Of a stretch of 45,116 nt of DNA, positions 17,913 through 31,557 are shown piece by piece; the first letter of the stretch is position 1; every line of letters begins with the position of its first letter. Made by a program: the position numbers and the translations under genes. Origin of the DNA: Chromatiaceae bacterium (GTDB lineage: Bacteria; Pseudomonadota; Gammaproteobacteria; Chromatiales; Chromatiaceae). The stretch spans positions 1-45,116 of the forward strand of contig JALOTB010000013.1 of assembly GCA_025458165.1 (NCBI GenBank), given 5' to 3'. The notes below the pieces were generated by a model, which saw only the letters and a program-made list of their open reading frames with translations, ran no database searches and was not told the DNA's origin.

Positions 17913-18662
17913 ATGATCTTTCGTCAACTCTTCGAGCCCATCTCCAGCACCTACACCTACCTGCTCGGCTGCCCGGAGACGGGCCAGGCGGTGCTGATCG
18001 ACCCGGTGCTGCCGACCTGGCAGCGGGACCTGGAGGAGGTCAAGCGCCTTGGGCTCAAGCTCGCCTACACGCTCGACACCCACATCCACGCCGACCACAT
18101 CACCTCGGCGCGCAAGCTCAAGCAGGAGGCCGGCAGCCGCATCGCGCACCCGGCCGTCGACGATCTTCCCTGCACCGACCAGCCACTGCGCGAGGGGGTG
18201 CCACTGGTGGTCGGCAGCCTGCGCATCGACCCGCTGTTCACGCCGGGGCACACCGACGGCCACCACGCCTACCGGCTCGGCGAGCGCCTGTTCACCGGAG
18301 ACGCGCTGCTGATCGACGCCTGCGGCCGCACCGACTTCCAGAATGGCGACGCCCAGGCACTCTACCAGAGCGTGCGGGGCAAGCTCTTCGCCCTCCCGGA
18401 CGAGACCCTCGTCTACCCGGCCCATGACTACGAGGGGCGGCGGATCTCGAGCGTCGGCCAGGAGAAGACCCGCAATCCGCGACTCGGCGGCGACCGGACC
18501 TTGGAGGACTTCGTCAAGCTGATGGGCGAGCTCAACCTCGCCTACCCCAAGTTCATCGACTACGCGGTGCCGGGTAACCGGGAGTGCGGCGTCTGCCCGC
18601 CCGGGGTACCGGACCACCTGCAACAGTACTGCGACCAGATCGGCGAGAGCCGCCAGGGGTGA
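17913..18662 (+). CDS. ETHE1-like persulfide dioxygenase
   Basis: 249 residues of the metallo-beta-lactamase fold. It has THIHADH (His57, His59, Asp61, His62), His113 in PGHTDGHH, Asp130 in FTGDALLI and His171 in YPAHDYEG. ETHE1-type enzymes bind one iron through the equivalents of His57, His113 and Asp130, and oxidise glutathione persulfide to sulfite. The signature GRTDFQNGD after the Asp ligand and the EKTRNPRL C-terminal stretch distinguish it from glyoxalase II. In a sulfur-metabolising bacterium this would detoxify persulfides. Ribosome site GAGGAG (17902-17907) is well placed before the ATG. No rhodanese or sqr is adjacent. Confidence 0.92.
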   Translation: MIFRQLFEPISSTYTYLLGCPETGQAVLIDPVLPTWQRDLEEVKRLGLKLAYTLDTHIHADHITSARKLKQEAGSRIAHPAVDDLPCTDQPLREGVPLVVGSLRIDPLFTPGHTDGHHAYRLGERLFTGDALLIDACGRTDFQNGDAQALYQSVRGKLFALPDETLVYPAHDYEGRRISSVGQEKTRNPRLGGDRTLEDFVKLMGELNLAYPKFIDYAVPGNRECGVCPPGVPDHLQQYCDQIGESRQG

Positions 18663-18871
18663 CCGACCAGCCTGCCCCCGGCGCCACCCGCACCGGGGGC
18701 CAGGCCCATCCCGAGGTTCAACGTGATCCAAGGCCCGGCTCCGGCCCCAGGCCTCTGTGTCGGTCACCCAGTCGTCCCGAGCGCATGTGCTCGGCTTTGC
18801 CCCCGAGCGCGCGGCTGGCATGATGCGGGGTTGCGGCAGACCCGCCGCTGCTGTCCCGACTCGCCGAGCCC

Positions 18872-24406
<5,535 letters not shown>

Positions 24407-24576
24407 ACCGCTTTGACCCCGGCTGCCGAGCCGAGGCAGGACGCGTGGGCATCACAGCGCGCCCGGTCACCAGGGGACGCGCACAATCTCTTCCTTGAAA
24501 ATCCCAAACCGAACTTCCGATCTTCAAGCCTCACTGTGTCGCTACTGAGACACGAGGGGCTCGGGCGGCGGTAGCT

Positions 24577-24594
24577 GGCGGGCCGAAGCCCGCC
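24577..24594 (-). terminator. UUCG-loop hairpin at the DUF1499 stop codon
   Basis: On the minus strand the sequence is GGCGGGC-TTCG-GCCCGCC, a 7-bp stem with the very stable UUCG tetraloop, abutting the DUF1499 stop. It is a likely terminator or 3' stabiliser. Confidence 0.6.
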
Positions 24595-25059
24595 CTAGCG
24601 TCGGGGCACGGAGCGCTCGACCGCCGCGATCAGGTCCTGGATGTGCCGGTTGTTCGCCGCGAGATCGCCCTTGCCGACCCGGGAGGCGGAACGGGCATGG
24701 AGCCAAGTGCCGCCCTCGCCCGCCTCGAGCCGCACGCGGACGTCATCGCGGAAACGAAACAGCTTGGAGACGACCACGGCCTGCAGCTCGCCGTCCTCGG
24801 TCTCACGGACCTCGTCCCAGCCGAGCCCGCTGACGGCGGCCTGAAGGGCGGTCCGCGCCGTATCGAGGTCGGCCCGGATCACCGGCGAGCGCAACTCCGG
24901 GAAGCGATGATCGGGCTGGGTCTCGGCGACGTTGGTAGTCAGATAGGTCCGCAGGCGCTCCAGCGGCCCGGGGGCGGCCAGGAGTGGCGGGCGGTTGAGC
25001 GCCAGCCCGCCCACGATCAGGACCAAGGGGAGCGCCAACGTCAACAGCAGCCATTTCAT
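24595..25059 (-). CDS. DUF1499 family membrane-anchored protein
   Basis: 154 residues. An N-terminal hydrophobic anchor or signal (WLLLTLALPLVLIVGGLAL) is followed by a DUF1499 domain: PDHRFPELRSPVI, then LGWDEVRETEDGELQAVVVSKLFRFRDDVRVRLE and the conserved RSASRVGKGDLAANNRHI. Each part is seen in order. Function unknown; family members are small envelope proteins. Ribosome site GAGGTG lies 8 nt before the ATG. The 3' end merges with the UUCG hairpin, and the 5' side meets the left REP array. Confidence 0.8.
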   Translation of the reverse strand: MKWLLLTLALPLVLIVGGLALNRPPLLAAPGPLERLRTYLTTNVAETQPDHRFPELRSPVIRADLDTARTALQAAVSGLGWDEVRETEDGELQAVVVSKLFRFRDDVRVRLEAGEGGTWLHARSASRVGKGDLAANNRHIQDLIAAVERSVPRR

Positions 25060-25087
25060 GCCTGTTTCACCTCAGTCGGTCATGACC

Positions 25088-25337
25088 GATGCGGTTCGCA
25101 AAGCTCACCGCATCCTACGACCGCGCCACAGATCGCAGCAGGTAGGATGCGGTGACAAAGGAACCGCATCATCGGCGCTCGCGGCCGCCACCAAACCATC
25201 GGCGGATCGCGCAGCAGCGACCGGCGGCGCCGTTGGGACCGCGAGGTCTCCGATCGATGCGGTTCGCAGGCTCACCGCATCCTACGACCGCGCCACAGAT
25301 TGCAGCAGGTAGGATGCGGTGACGCAGGAACCGCATC
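25088..25337. repeat. Left REP array (four palindromes)
   Basis: Each element is GTAG followed by GATGCGGT-N9/10-ACCGCATC (with G shared). Copies: 25088-25118 (reverse), 25142-25170 (forward), 25256-25285 (reverse), 25309-25337 (forward). They form two head-to-head pairs (BIMEs), each with the same 23-nt spacer (one mismatch), separated by an 85-nt spacer. The last copy ends on the RAYT stop codon. GTAG is the conserved 5' tetranucleotide of REP elements mobilised by RAYT proteins. Confidence 0.85.
25175..25286 (+). repeat. 112-bp direct repeat, left copy
   Basis: This stretch (spacer plus REP) matches 31447-31557 at about 90 percent by eye, in the same orientation. Differences cluster around 25209-25228 and within the REP. 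The two copies lie about 6.3 kb apart and bracket the RAYT gene and the giant PKD gene. Confidence 0.8.
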
Positions 25338-25881
25338 ATTCCCCAAATAGACGCTCCCCCTCCTCGATCGATTCGACCGGCTCTTCGTCCCAGTCCGGCG
25401 GATAGAAGCCGCGCCGTACGTACGCATGGAAGCTGGAATACGGCCAGTCGGCGACGCGCTGGGTCCAGCCGTGCTTGACGGGGTTCCAGTGGATGTAGTC
25501 AATGTGGCGCTGGTAATCCCGGTCGTCGCGATTCAGGTGCTCCCAGAACCGCCTTTGCCAGATCCCCCGCTCGCCGCGTTTTCGGCGGCTATCGGATATC
25601 CGTTCTCTCCGAGCGAGGTCCCGCGAGAATTCCGCCTTGATCAGGCCCCATCGGGTTGCATGGTCCCCGTCGTCGTCGGGAAGGGTCCACAGGCAGTGCA
25701 GGTGATCGGGCAGAACGACAATGGCGTCGATCGCGAAGGGATGTGCCGTCTTGACCTTGCGGATGGCGCCGCGTAGGCCATCGATCTGGTCCACCAACAG
25801 GCGACTGCCACGGCGTTGGGCAAGATTCACCGTGAAGAACCAGGTCGCGCCGGGAGTCTTCAGCCTTCGGTAGTCCGTCAT
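25336..25881 (-). CDS. REP-associated tyrosine transposase (RAYT)
   Basis: 181 residues of the Y1 HUH endonuclease family. The metal-binding motif is His60-Leu-His62 (VVLPDHLHCLW). The catalytic tyrosine is Tyr129 in YIHWNPVKHG, the standard RAYT signature. RIWQRRFWEH-type phrasing (GIWQRRFWEHL) lies between them. Such proteins cut and join single-stranded REP DNA at GTAG and are thought to spread REPs rather than themselves. The flanking arrays carry the matching GTAG-palindrome, and the two nearest copies (25309-25337 and 25942-25970) are in the same orientation. The gene appears intact, with AAGGA close to the ATG. The stop overlaps the REP by 2-3 nt. Confidence 0.93.
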   Translation of the reverse strand: MTDYRRLKTPGATWFFTVNLAQRRGSRLLVDQIDGLRGAIRKVKTAHPFAIDAIVVLPDHLHCLWTLPDDDGDHATRWGLIKAEFSRDLARRERISDSRRKRGERGIWQRRFWEHLNRDDRDYQRHIDYIHWNPVKHGWTQRVADWPYSSFHAYVRRGFYPPDWDEEPVESIEEGERLFGE

Positions 25882-25941
25882 TTCCTTGGCGATCGCCGGC
25901 CGACCCCAATGAACCAGACCGCACCCAAAGGATACCGCCGT

Positions 25942-26157
25942 GTAGGATGCGGTGACGAAGGAACCGCATCATTTCAAGACGATGCAGTTCACCCGCGGAC
26001 CCGATCGATGCGGTTCGCAAAGCTCACCGTATCCTACCCGACTACCCGACGCGACCCAACCGGTAGGATGCGGTGACGGAGGAACCGCATCGTCGGCGAC
26101 CGCGGCACAGATCGCAGGTCTCCGATCGATGCGGTTCGCAAGCTCACCACATCCTAC
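25942..26157. repeat. Right REP array (four palindromes)
   Basis: Copies: 25942-25970 (forward), 26007-26037 (reverse, with one stem base changed, ACCGTATC), 26063-26091 (forward), 26128-26157 (reverse, ACCACATC). Orientation alternates in pairs as in BIMEs. The last copy ends 6 nt before the stop codon of the giant PKD gene. The 61-nt region between RAYT and the first copy shows nothing else. Confidence 0.85.
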
Positions 26158-26162
26158 GCGGG

Positions 26163-29100
26163 CTAATCCCCTGAGCTCGGCACTACATTCGCCCCGATGA
26201 CCCTTTGGCCCCCGATGGAGCCGAAGCTATCGGCAAACGCGTTGGCCTGTTCGTCGCTGATCCCCACGTTGTAGGTGATGATCACATTACCGACGACGGC
26301 GTCGACGCTGCCGCCAAGTGTAATACCGTCATTGAAGAGCAACGTATCTCCGCCGATTGTAAGCTCACGGCCGATCTGGCCGACATCGAGGGTAACGCTG
26401 AGACTCTTGTTCTGAATGATGTCGAAATCCCGCCCAACCCTTTCGACTGCCAGGTTAAGGGATAGGGATTCATTCGAGCGAATAGTGACATCACTCCCCA
26501 CCTCGCCCAGACGCACCGCCAAGGACGGAAGGCCGCGGATGCTAGTGATGGAAAGGCTGCCGGTGACCTTCAGGCCGTTGGAGACGCTCAGGCTCGCCGA
26601 CCCGGTCAAACCCGACAGGCGGAGATTTCTCACAGAGGTGAGACTCGGCGCATTCAGGCTCGCGATTCCCGTCAGCTCGAGGTCGCCGGCGATTTGGGTC
26701 AGGTTGGGCAGGTCGACGGACGCCAAGGACCCAGTCGAGCCGCCGGTGCGCAGGCTTCCGCCGATCGTAGCCAGGCTCGGGAGGGCAAAGCTGCTCAGGC
26801 TTTGGAGCGACCCGGCGCCGATACTCAGGTCGCGACCGATCGACCGCAGGTTGGAAAGCCCCGCCAGATCGGTCAGTGCGTTGCCGTTAATATCGAGGGA
26901 GCCACCAACCGATTCCAGTGCCTCCAGACCGGTTAGAGTCGGGAGTTGATGTTGACCGGTAATCGACAGCGTATCGCCGACCGAGGTCACCCCACTGAGG
27001 CCAGCAATACTTGCGAGCTGGGCATTGTTGGCGATCGCAAGTGCGCCGCTCGTCGCAGTGACGCCCTGCAACCCGTCGAGCCCGGTCAGCGACCCGTTGT
27101 TGAAGATGCCAACCGACTCCAGGCTGCCCGACACGCTACCCAAACCCGCGAGGCTGGTCAGTGCCGGGTTGGAGGAAATCAATAACCCGCCGGAAAGGGT
27201 CGCGAGTGCTTCCAGTGCATCGAGGTTGGCAAGCTTCTCGTTGTCGTATATCGACAACCCGCCGACGGTCTGCAGCTCGTTGAGACCCTCGAGATCGACC
27301 AATTCCGGATTCCCGAAGATCTCCAGCGTCCCCGTGACCGCGCGCAGCTTAGACAACGGGGCAAGTGTCGTGATATCGGAGGCCGGTGAGAAGGACCCGA
27401 TCGTGAGGTTGCCGATCTGGTCAGTCGTACCCGTCGCGCCGAATGCCGCCAGCTCTGCGGCGTTGGTGATGATGACATCGCCTTCGTTCACCACCTTCTG
27501 TTCCTTGACCTCGAGCGTGACACGATAGAGCTCGTAGTCGTCTGGTCCGAAGGCCCCCGGGGCGGTGTTCCCGCAGGCGATCCCTACCCGATGGATGGTC
27601 AGCGTGTGCTCCTGGCCGTCGGCGGGCACGATGCCGGCTGGGTTAAACAGCGCATCGGCATCCAGGACGATCGGCGCCCCCGGCAGTACCCCGTTCACGT
27701 GAGCGCGCCGGGCGACCTCGACGCCGTTCAGACGGACCACCAGCTCATCGGTGCCCAGCGTCGGATCGCCACGAAACGCGGGGCACACGAAGGCCAGGAC
27801 CGAGCCACTGATCTTGAGCGTCCCGTCCGGTGGCATCGGCAGCGCGCCCGGCTGCGGCGCCGGCCCCGGCTCGGACGGCGCGGTGTAGCCGGCGGTGCCG
27901 AGCAGCGCGTCCCCATCGAAGCTCTGGACCTCAAGCTCGCTCGCACAGCGCTGGATGTCGCCGATCAGGTCGTCGTCGCTGAACGGGGCCTCGTCCGGAA
28001 ATACCCGCGGGGCTGGGAACGGGGGCACGGGCTGGCGGTACACGAGCCCGCCGACCAGCAGATCCGCGAGCTGGCGCTGGTCCTTGTTCGTGACGCAGTG
28101 GCGATACGCGTGGCGGCGCAGGGCATCGAGCACAGGCGGGATGACCTTGCTGCGCACGCTCGCCTGCGCATCGGGCAGTCCCATCTCGTCGGTGGCGGCG
28201 AGCATGTCTTCGATCGCCCGGAGCTCGCTCCAGAGCGCCTGCCAGCTAATGTCCGTCGCGGCGAGCGCCACCACACGGTTGCGGAACTGCTCGGTAAACT
28301 TCTCATAGTACTGGTCGACCACCGGGCGCCACTCGGCCGGAGCCGGCGTCTCCGGACACTCGGCCTCAAGGTAGTCGCGCAGTCCCGCCCCGACGAAGGC
28401 GCGCTCGACCGTTTCGTTTAACTCGAGGAGCGAGCCCGTTGGCAACGCTACGCTAACAACGGCCATGCCCTTCTCGTACTGGTCGCAGGCGGCGAGCCGG
28501 GCGGCTTCGTTGACCGCATCGAAGCTCTCGACCGACTCCGGATCGTCACCGCACTGCAAGGTCACTGCCTTGATCTGGGCGAGCAGCAACGCGGCATTTC
28601 CAAGGGGGAACGCGGGGTAGCTGCGCACCTGCGCAAGCTGAACCAGCAACGAGTCGAGCTCGAAGCGGCATTCGATCTGGGCCAGCTCCAGCTCGGTGAA
28701 CAGCCCCCTCGTCGGGGGCGTCTCGTCGGCGACCGCCGATCGGATCAACCAGTCCAGCAGGCCCCGGGATGCGGACTCCGGAGACGCCGCGGGCGGTGGC
28801 TCGGGCGCGAGGGTGTAGGTGGACGTCACGAAGACCCGTCCCTCGCCCTCGATCGTCGTGGGCAGCAGGCGGCGGTCGCCGGCCTGCCCCAGGCGCAAGC
28901 CGGGGGCCGTCGGGCTCGGTTCGCCCTCGGCGAGCTCCAGACGGAGCTCGATGGGCCGAAGGAACGCGTCCTGGGTAGTCTCGATGCGGAACCGCGCCGT
29001 CGACTGCTCGGGATCGATAGCCGCGATGCGCAGCGTGACCGGGTTCGGCGCGGCCTGCGGTGGCACGGTCACCGTGAGGCGTGCCCCGCTGGCATCGGTT

Positions 29101-31220
29101 GCGACCACCGTGCCGCCGTCCCCAGCGAGGGTAGCCTCGGCCGGCCCGAGCGAGACGACCAGATCGACCGCCGTGCCCAGGGGCACCGACTGGCCGGCGG
29201 GTGGCTGCTGCCGGACGACCTGGCCCACCGGCAGGCCGCTGTTCTCCGCTGCCAGGGTGCCGACGACCAGGCCAGCGCCGCTGATCGCGTCGGTCGCGGC
29301 TTGTTCAAGCTGGCCGATCAGGTCCGGCACCGCGACCAGCACGGGATCCTCGACGGGCTCGACCGTCAGGCGGACCGTGGCGAGGTCGCTCTCCGATCGC
29401 CCATCGCTCGCTCGGTAGGTGAAGCTGTCGGGGCCGTGGTAGTCCGCTGCGGGGGTGTAGGTGAACCCACCGCCCGGCGCAAGGGCGAGGTCGCCGTGCG
29501 CCGTGCTATCGACCAGGATCGCGGCGAGCGCGTCGGCGTCGGGGTCCGAGTCGTTGGCCAGGATACCCGGGCCGCCGACGGTGAGGGTGGTGTCCTCGTC
29601 CAGGGTGTAGGGGCCGTCGTCCTGCGCAACCGGCGGCTGGTTGGCCGGGGGGCTGACCAGGATCACGGCCGTGTCGGGCGTCCCCGCCGCGGTGCCGTCG
29701 TGGACCAGGAACTGGGCGATGTAGAGGCCGGCCGTCGCGGGGGTGAAGCTCGCGATGGGCTGATCGGCATCAACGAGGTTGGGCGCCGTGCTGCCGGGAT
29801 GGACGGTGAAGGACCACTGGTAGGTCAACGAGTCGGAATCGGGGTCAAAGCTGGCGGTGCCGTCGAGGGTGACGCTGGCACCGACGGTGGCCTGCCGGTC
29901 GGGTCCGGCATCGGCCACGGGCTTGGTGTTGATCGTGGAGACGACGGCGGTGTCGGGGAGGCTGTCCAGCAGCCCGTCGGCGACGATGAGCTGGGCGACG
30001 TAGGTGCCGGGCAGGTCGAGGCTGAGCTCGGGAATCGCCGTGGTCGGATCCGAGAGAGCGGCGGCGCTGCCGGCAGGGGCGCTGAGGAGCGACCAGAGGT
30101 AGGTCAGCGGGTCGCCATCCGCATCACTGGACCCGGTACCGTCCAGGCTCACCGGGTCGCCCGCACCGGCGCTGATGTCCGGCCCGGCATCGGCCCGCGG
30201 GCGGGAGTTTTCGGTGCTGAGGATGACCGTGGCCGGGGCGCTGTCGAGCTGCCCGTCGTTGACTACGAGCTGGATGGTGTAATCACCGGCCTGATCGAGG
30301 CTGATCTCGGGCTGGACGGCGCCCGCATCAGAGGGCGCGGCGGCGCTGCCCTGGGGCTTGGAGAGGACCGTCCAGGCGAAGCTGAGGGCGTCGCCGTCGA
30401 CGTCGGTCGAGCCGCTGCCGTCGAGGGTGATGGTCGCGCCCACCGCGGCGGTTTGGTCGGGACCGGCATTGGCGACTGAGCGGCTATTGGTCGTGGAGAC
30501 GCGTACGGTGGCCGGAGCACTCGTCAGTTTGCCGTCGTTGACGATGAGATCGACCTCGTAGTCGCCTGACTGATCGACAACGAAACTGGGCGTGAGCGTG
30601 TCGGGGCCCGTGAGGGTAGCGCTGCTGCCGCTCGGGGCGGATCTGAGCGTCCAGGCGTAGGTCAGGCGGTCCCCATCCGGATCCGTCGATGCGGTCGCGT
30701 CGAGGGTGACGGTGGCGCCGAGCGGGACGGTCTGATCGGGTCCGGCGTTGGCAACTGGCGCCGTGTTCTGGTCCGCGCAGACGACGGCCACGACCAGGAA
30801 CGAACCGGGTGCACCGTTCAGGGTGACGTCGAGGGTATTGCGCTCGCGCAGCGCGACCGGCTTCTCGATCAGCGGGACCGTCCGATTGAAATCGCTAGGG
30901 ACGACAACCGGCGTGCCGTTCAGCGCGAGGATGGCGCTGCTGACGCGGGTCCGCGAAGAATTCCCGTTCTCGATAGTTAGGGCGCAATCCTTCGCGGGGC
31001 TCGCAATGCTGAAGCTCCGTATCTCGGTCGAGGGCTTGCCGGCCGCTCGGGTGAATCGCTCAGGTCCGAAGATGCTCGTGTCGGCGCCAGACACCCCGGC
31101 AGGAAGCAGCAAAAGCCCGAGTAAGGACCCGATCAATCGCGAAGGAGGTCGCCGTCTCCGGGCTGCCGAGAGGACCCGATCCGGCCGTTGTAAGCCAACC
31201 GATTGACGTGTGATCCGCAT
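26163..31220 (-). CDS. Giant secreted PKD / VCBS-like / PASTA / receptor-L repeat protein
   Basis: 1685 residues. The signal peptide has a long basic lead (PSRLIGSLLGLLLLPAGVSG). Approximate order: N-terminal domain 50-150; four PKD repeats at 154-244, 248-337, 341-430 and 433-524, each opening AxAGPDxxxxxGxxVxLD; a cadherin/VCBS-like domain 527-622 (DDGPYTLDEDTTLTV, FTYTPAADYHGPDSFTY); a PASTA domain 627-692 (VPDLIGQLEQAATDAI, GQVVRQQPPAGQSVPLGT); a unique alpha-rich middle to about 1240; then ecto-LRR (receptor L domain) repeats to the end (SLDINGN, LTDLAGLSNLRSIG). It is probably a surface adhesin or sensor. The ATG at 31220 has GAGGAG 5 nt upstream; the frame is open to 31403 without support. 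The L-repeat part is less GC-rich than the rest. No secretion partner is adjacent. Confidence 0.85.
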   Translation of the reverse strand: MRITRQSVGLQRPDRVLSAARRRRPPSRLIGSLLGLLLLPAGVSGADTSIFGPERFTRAAGKPSTEIRSFSIASPAKDCALTIENGNSSRTRVSSAILALNGTPVVVPSDFNRTVPLIEKPVALRERNTLDVTLNGAPGSFLVVAVVCADQNTAPVANAGPDQTVPLGATVTLDATASTDPDGDRLTYAWTLRSAPSGSSATLTGPDTLTPSFVVDQSGDYEVDLIVNDGKLTSAPATVRVSTTNSRSVANAGPDQTAAVGATITLDGSGSTDVDGDALSFAWTVLSKPQGSAAAPSDAGAVQPEISLDQAGDYTIQLVVNDGQLDSAPATVILSTENSRPRADAGPDISAGAGDPVSLDGTGSSDADGDPLTYLWSLLSAPAGSAAALSDPTTAIPELSLDLPGTYVAQLIVADGLLDSLPDTAVVSTINTKPVADAGPDRQATVGASVTLDGTASFDPDSDSLTYQWSFTVHPGSTAPNLVDADQPIASFTPATAGLYIAQFLVHDGTAAGTPDTAVILVSPPANQPPVAQDDGPYTLDEDTTLTVGGPGILANDSDPDADALAAILVDSTAHGDLALAPGGGFTYTPAADYHGPDSFTYRASDGRSESDLATVRLTVEPVEDPVLVAVPDLIGQLEQAATDAISGAGLVVGTLAAENSGLPVGQVVRQQPPAGQSVPLGTAVDLVVSLGPAEATLAGDGGTVVATDASGARLTVTVPPQAAPNPVTLRIAAIDPEQSTARFRIETTQDAFLRPIELRLELAEGEPSPTAPGLRLGQAGDRRLLPTTIEGEGRVFVTSTYTLAPEPPPAASPESASRGLLDWLIRSAVADETPPTRGLFTELELAQIECRFELDSLLVQLAQVRSYPAFPLGNAALLLAQIKAVTLQCGDDPESVESFDAVNEAARLAACDQYEKGMAVVSVALPTGSLLELNETVERAFVGAGLRDYLEAECPETPAPAEWRPVVDQYYEKFTEQFRNRVVALAATDISWQALWSELRAIEDMLAATDEMGLPDAQASVRSKVIPPVLDALRRHAYRHCVTNKDQRQLADLLVGGLVYRQPVPPFPAPRVFPDEAPFSDDDLIGDIQRCASELEVQSFDGDALLGTAGYTAPSEPGPAPQPGALPMPPDGTLKISGSVLAFVCPAFRGDPTLGTDELVVRLNGVEVARRAHVNGVLPGAPIVLDADALFNPAGIVPADGQEHTLTIHRVGIACGNTAPGAFGPDDYELYRVTLEVKEQKVVNEGDVIITNAAELAAFGATGTTDQIGNLTIGSFSPASDITTLAPLSKLRAVTGTLEIFGNPELVDLEGLNELQTVGGLSIYDNEKLANLDALEALATLSGGLLISSNPALTSLAGLGSVSGSLESVGIFNNGSLTGLDGLQGVTATSGALAIANNAQLASIAGLSGVTSVGDTLSITGQHQLPTLTGLEALESVGGSLDINGNALTDLAGLSNLRSIGRDLSIGAGSLQSLSSFALPSLATIGGSLRTGGSTGSLASVDLPNLTQIAGDLELTGIASLNAPSLTSVRNLRLSGLTGSASLSVSNGLKVTGSLSITSIRGLPSLAVRLGEVGSDVTIRSNESLSLNLAVERVGRDFDIIQNKSLSVTLDVGQIGRELTIGGDTLLFNDGITLGGSVDAVVGNVIITYNVGISDEQANAFADSFGSIGGQRVIGANVVPSSGD

Positions 31221-31287
31221 TGTCGCTCCTCGTGACGCCATCGTCCGGGTTTGAGGTGCGGGCGCCCGGCGGGAGCCCATCCGTGCT

Positions 31288-31350
31288 CCTGACCGCGATT
31301 TCTTTACCAAACTTGTCAGGTTTTTGTCCACCACAAGATCGTGACCTGAC
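31288..31350. promoter_or_regulatory. AT-rich upstream region with CCTGAC/GTCAGG repeats
   Basis: Upstream of the giant PKD gene, CCTGAC (31288-31293), GTCAGG (31315-31320) and CCTGAC (31345-31350) form inverted repeats in the most AT-rich stretch nearby (TTTCTTTACCAAAC and TTTTTGT). It probably holds the promoter and perhaps an operator. I cannot fix a -10/-35 pair. Confidence 0.35.
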
Positions 31351-31371
31351 GACAGATGCACCGTAGACCCA

Positions 31372-31556
31372 GTATGCGGTCGCCGTGGAACCGCGCCGCC
31401 CATCGAGTCGCGGTCGATGCGGTTCGCTCAGCTCACCGCATCCTACGCGCTCGCGGCCGCCACCAAACCATCGGCGGATCGCATGGCACCGACAGGCGGC
31501 GTCGTTGGGACCGCGAGGTCTCCGATCGATGCGGTTGCAAGCTCACCGCATCCTAC
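31372..31556. repeat. Third REP cluster
   Basis: Copies: a decayed forward element at 31372-31393, a full reverse element at 31416-31446, and a reverse element at 31528-31556 that lacks one C. The 81-nt spacer between the last two is the same spacer found at 25175-25255. The final copy overlaps the 3' end of the EamA transporter gene. Confidence 0.8.
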
Positions 31557-31557
31557 G
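31447..31557 (+). repeat. 112-bp direct repeat, right copy
   Basis: Right partner of the repeat at 25175-25286, in the same orientation. Here it follows a reverse REP (31416-31446), while the left copy follows a forward REP, so the flanks differ and duplication happened within the REP arrays. Confidence 0.8.

Noticed and set aside
25088..26157. CRISPR array
   Set aside because: Repeats alternate in orientation, spacers are few and themselves repeated, and no cas genes are present. The RAYT/REP explanation fits fully.
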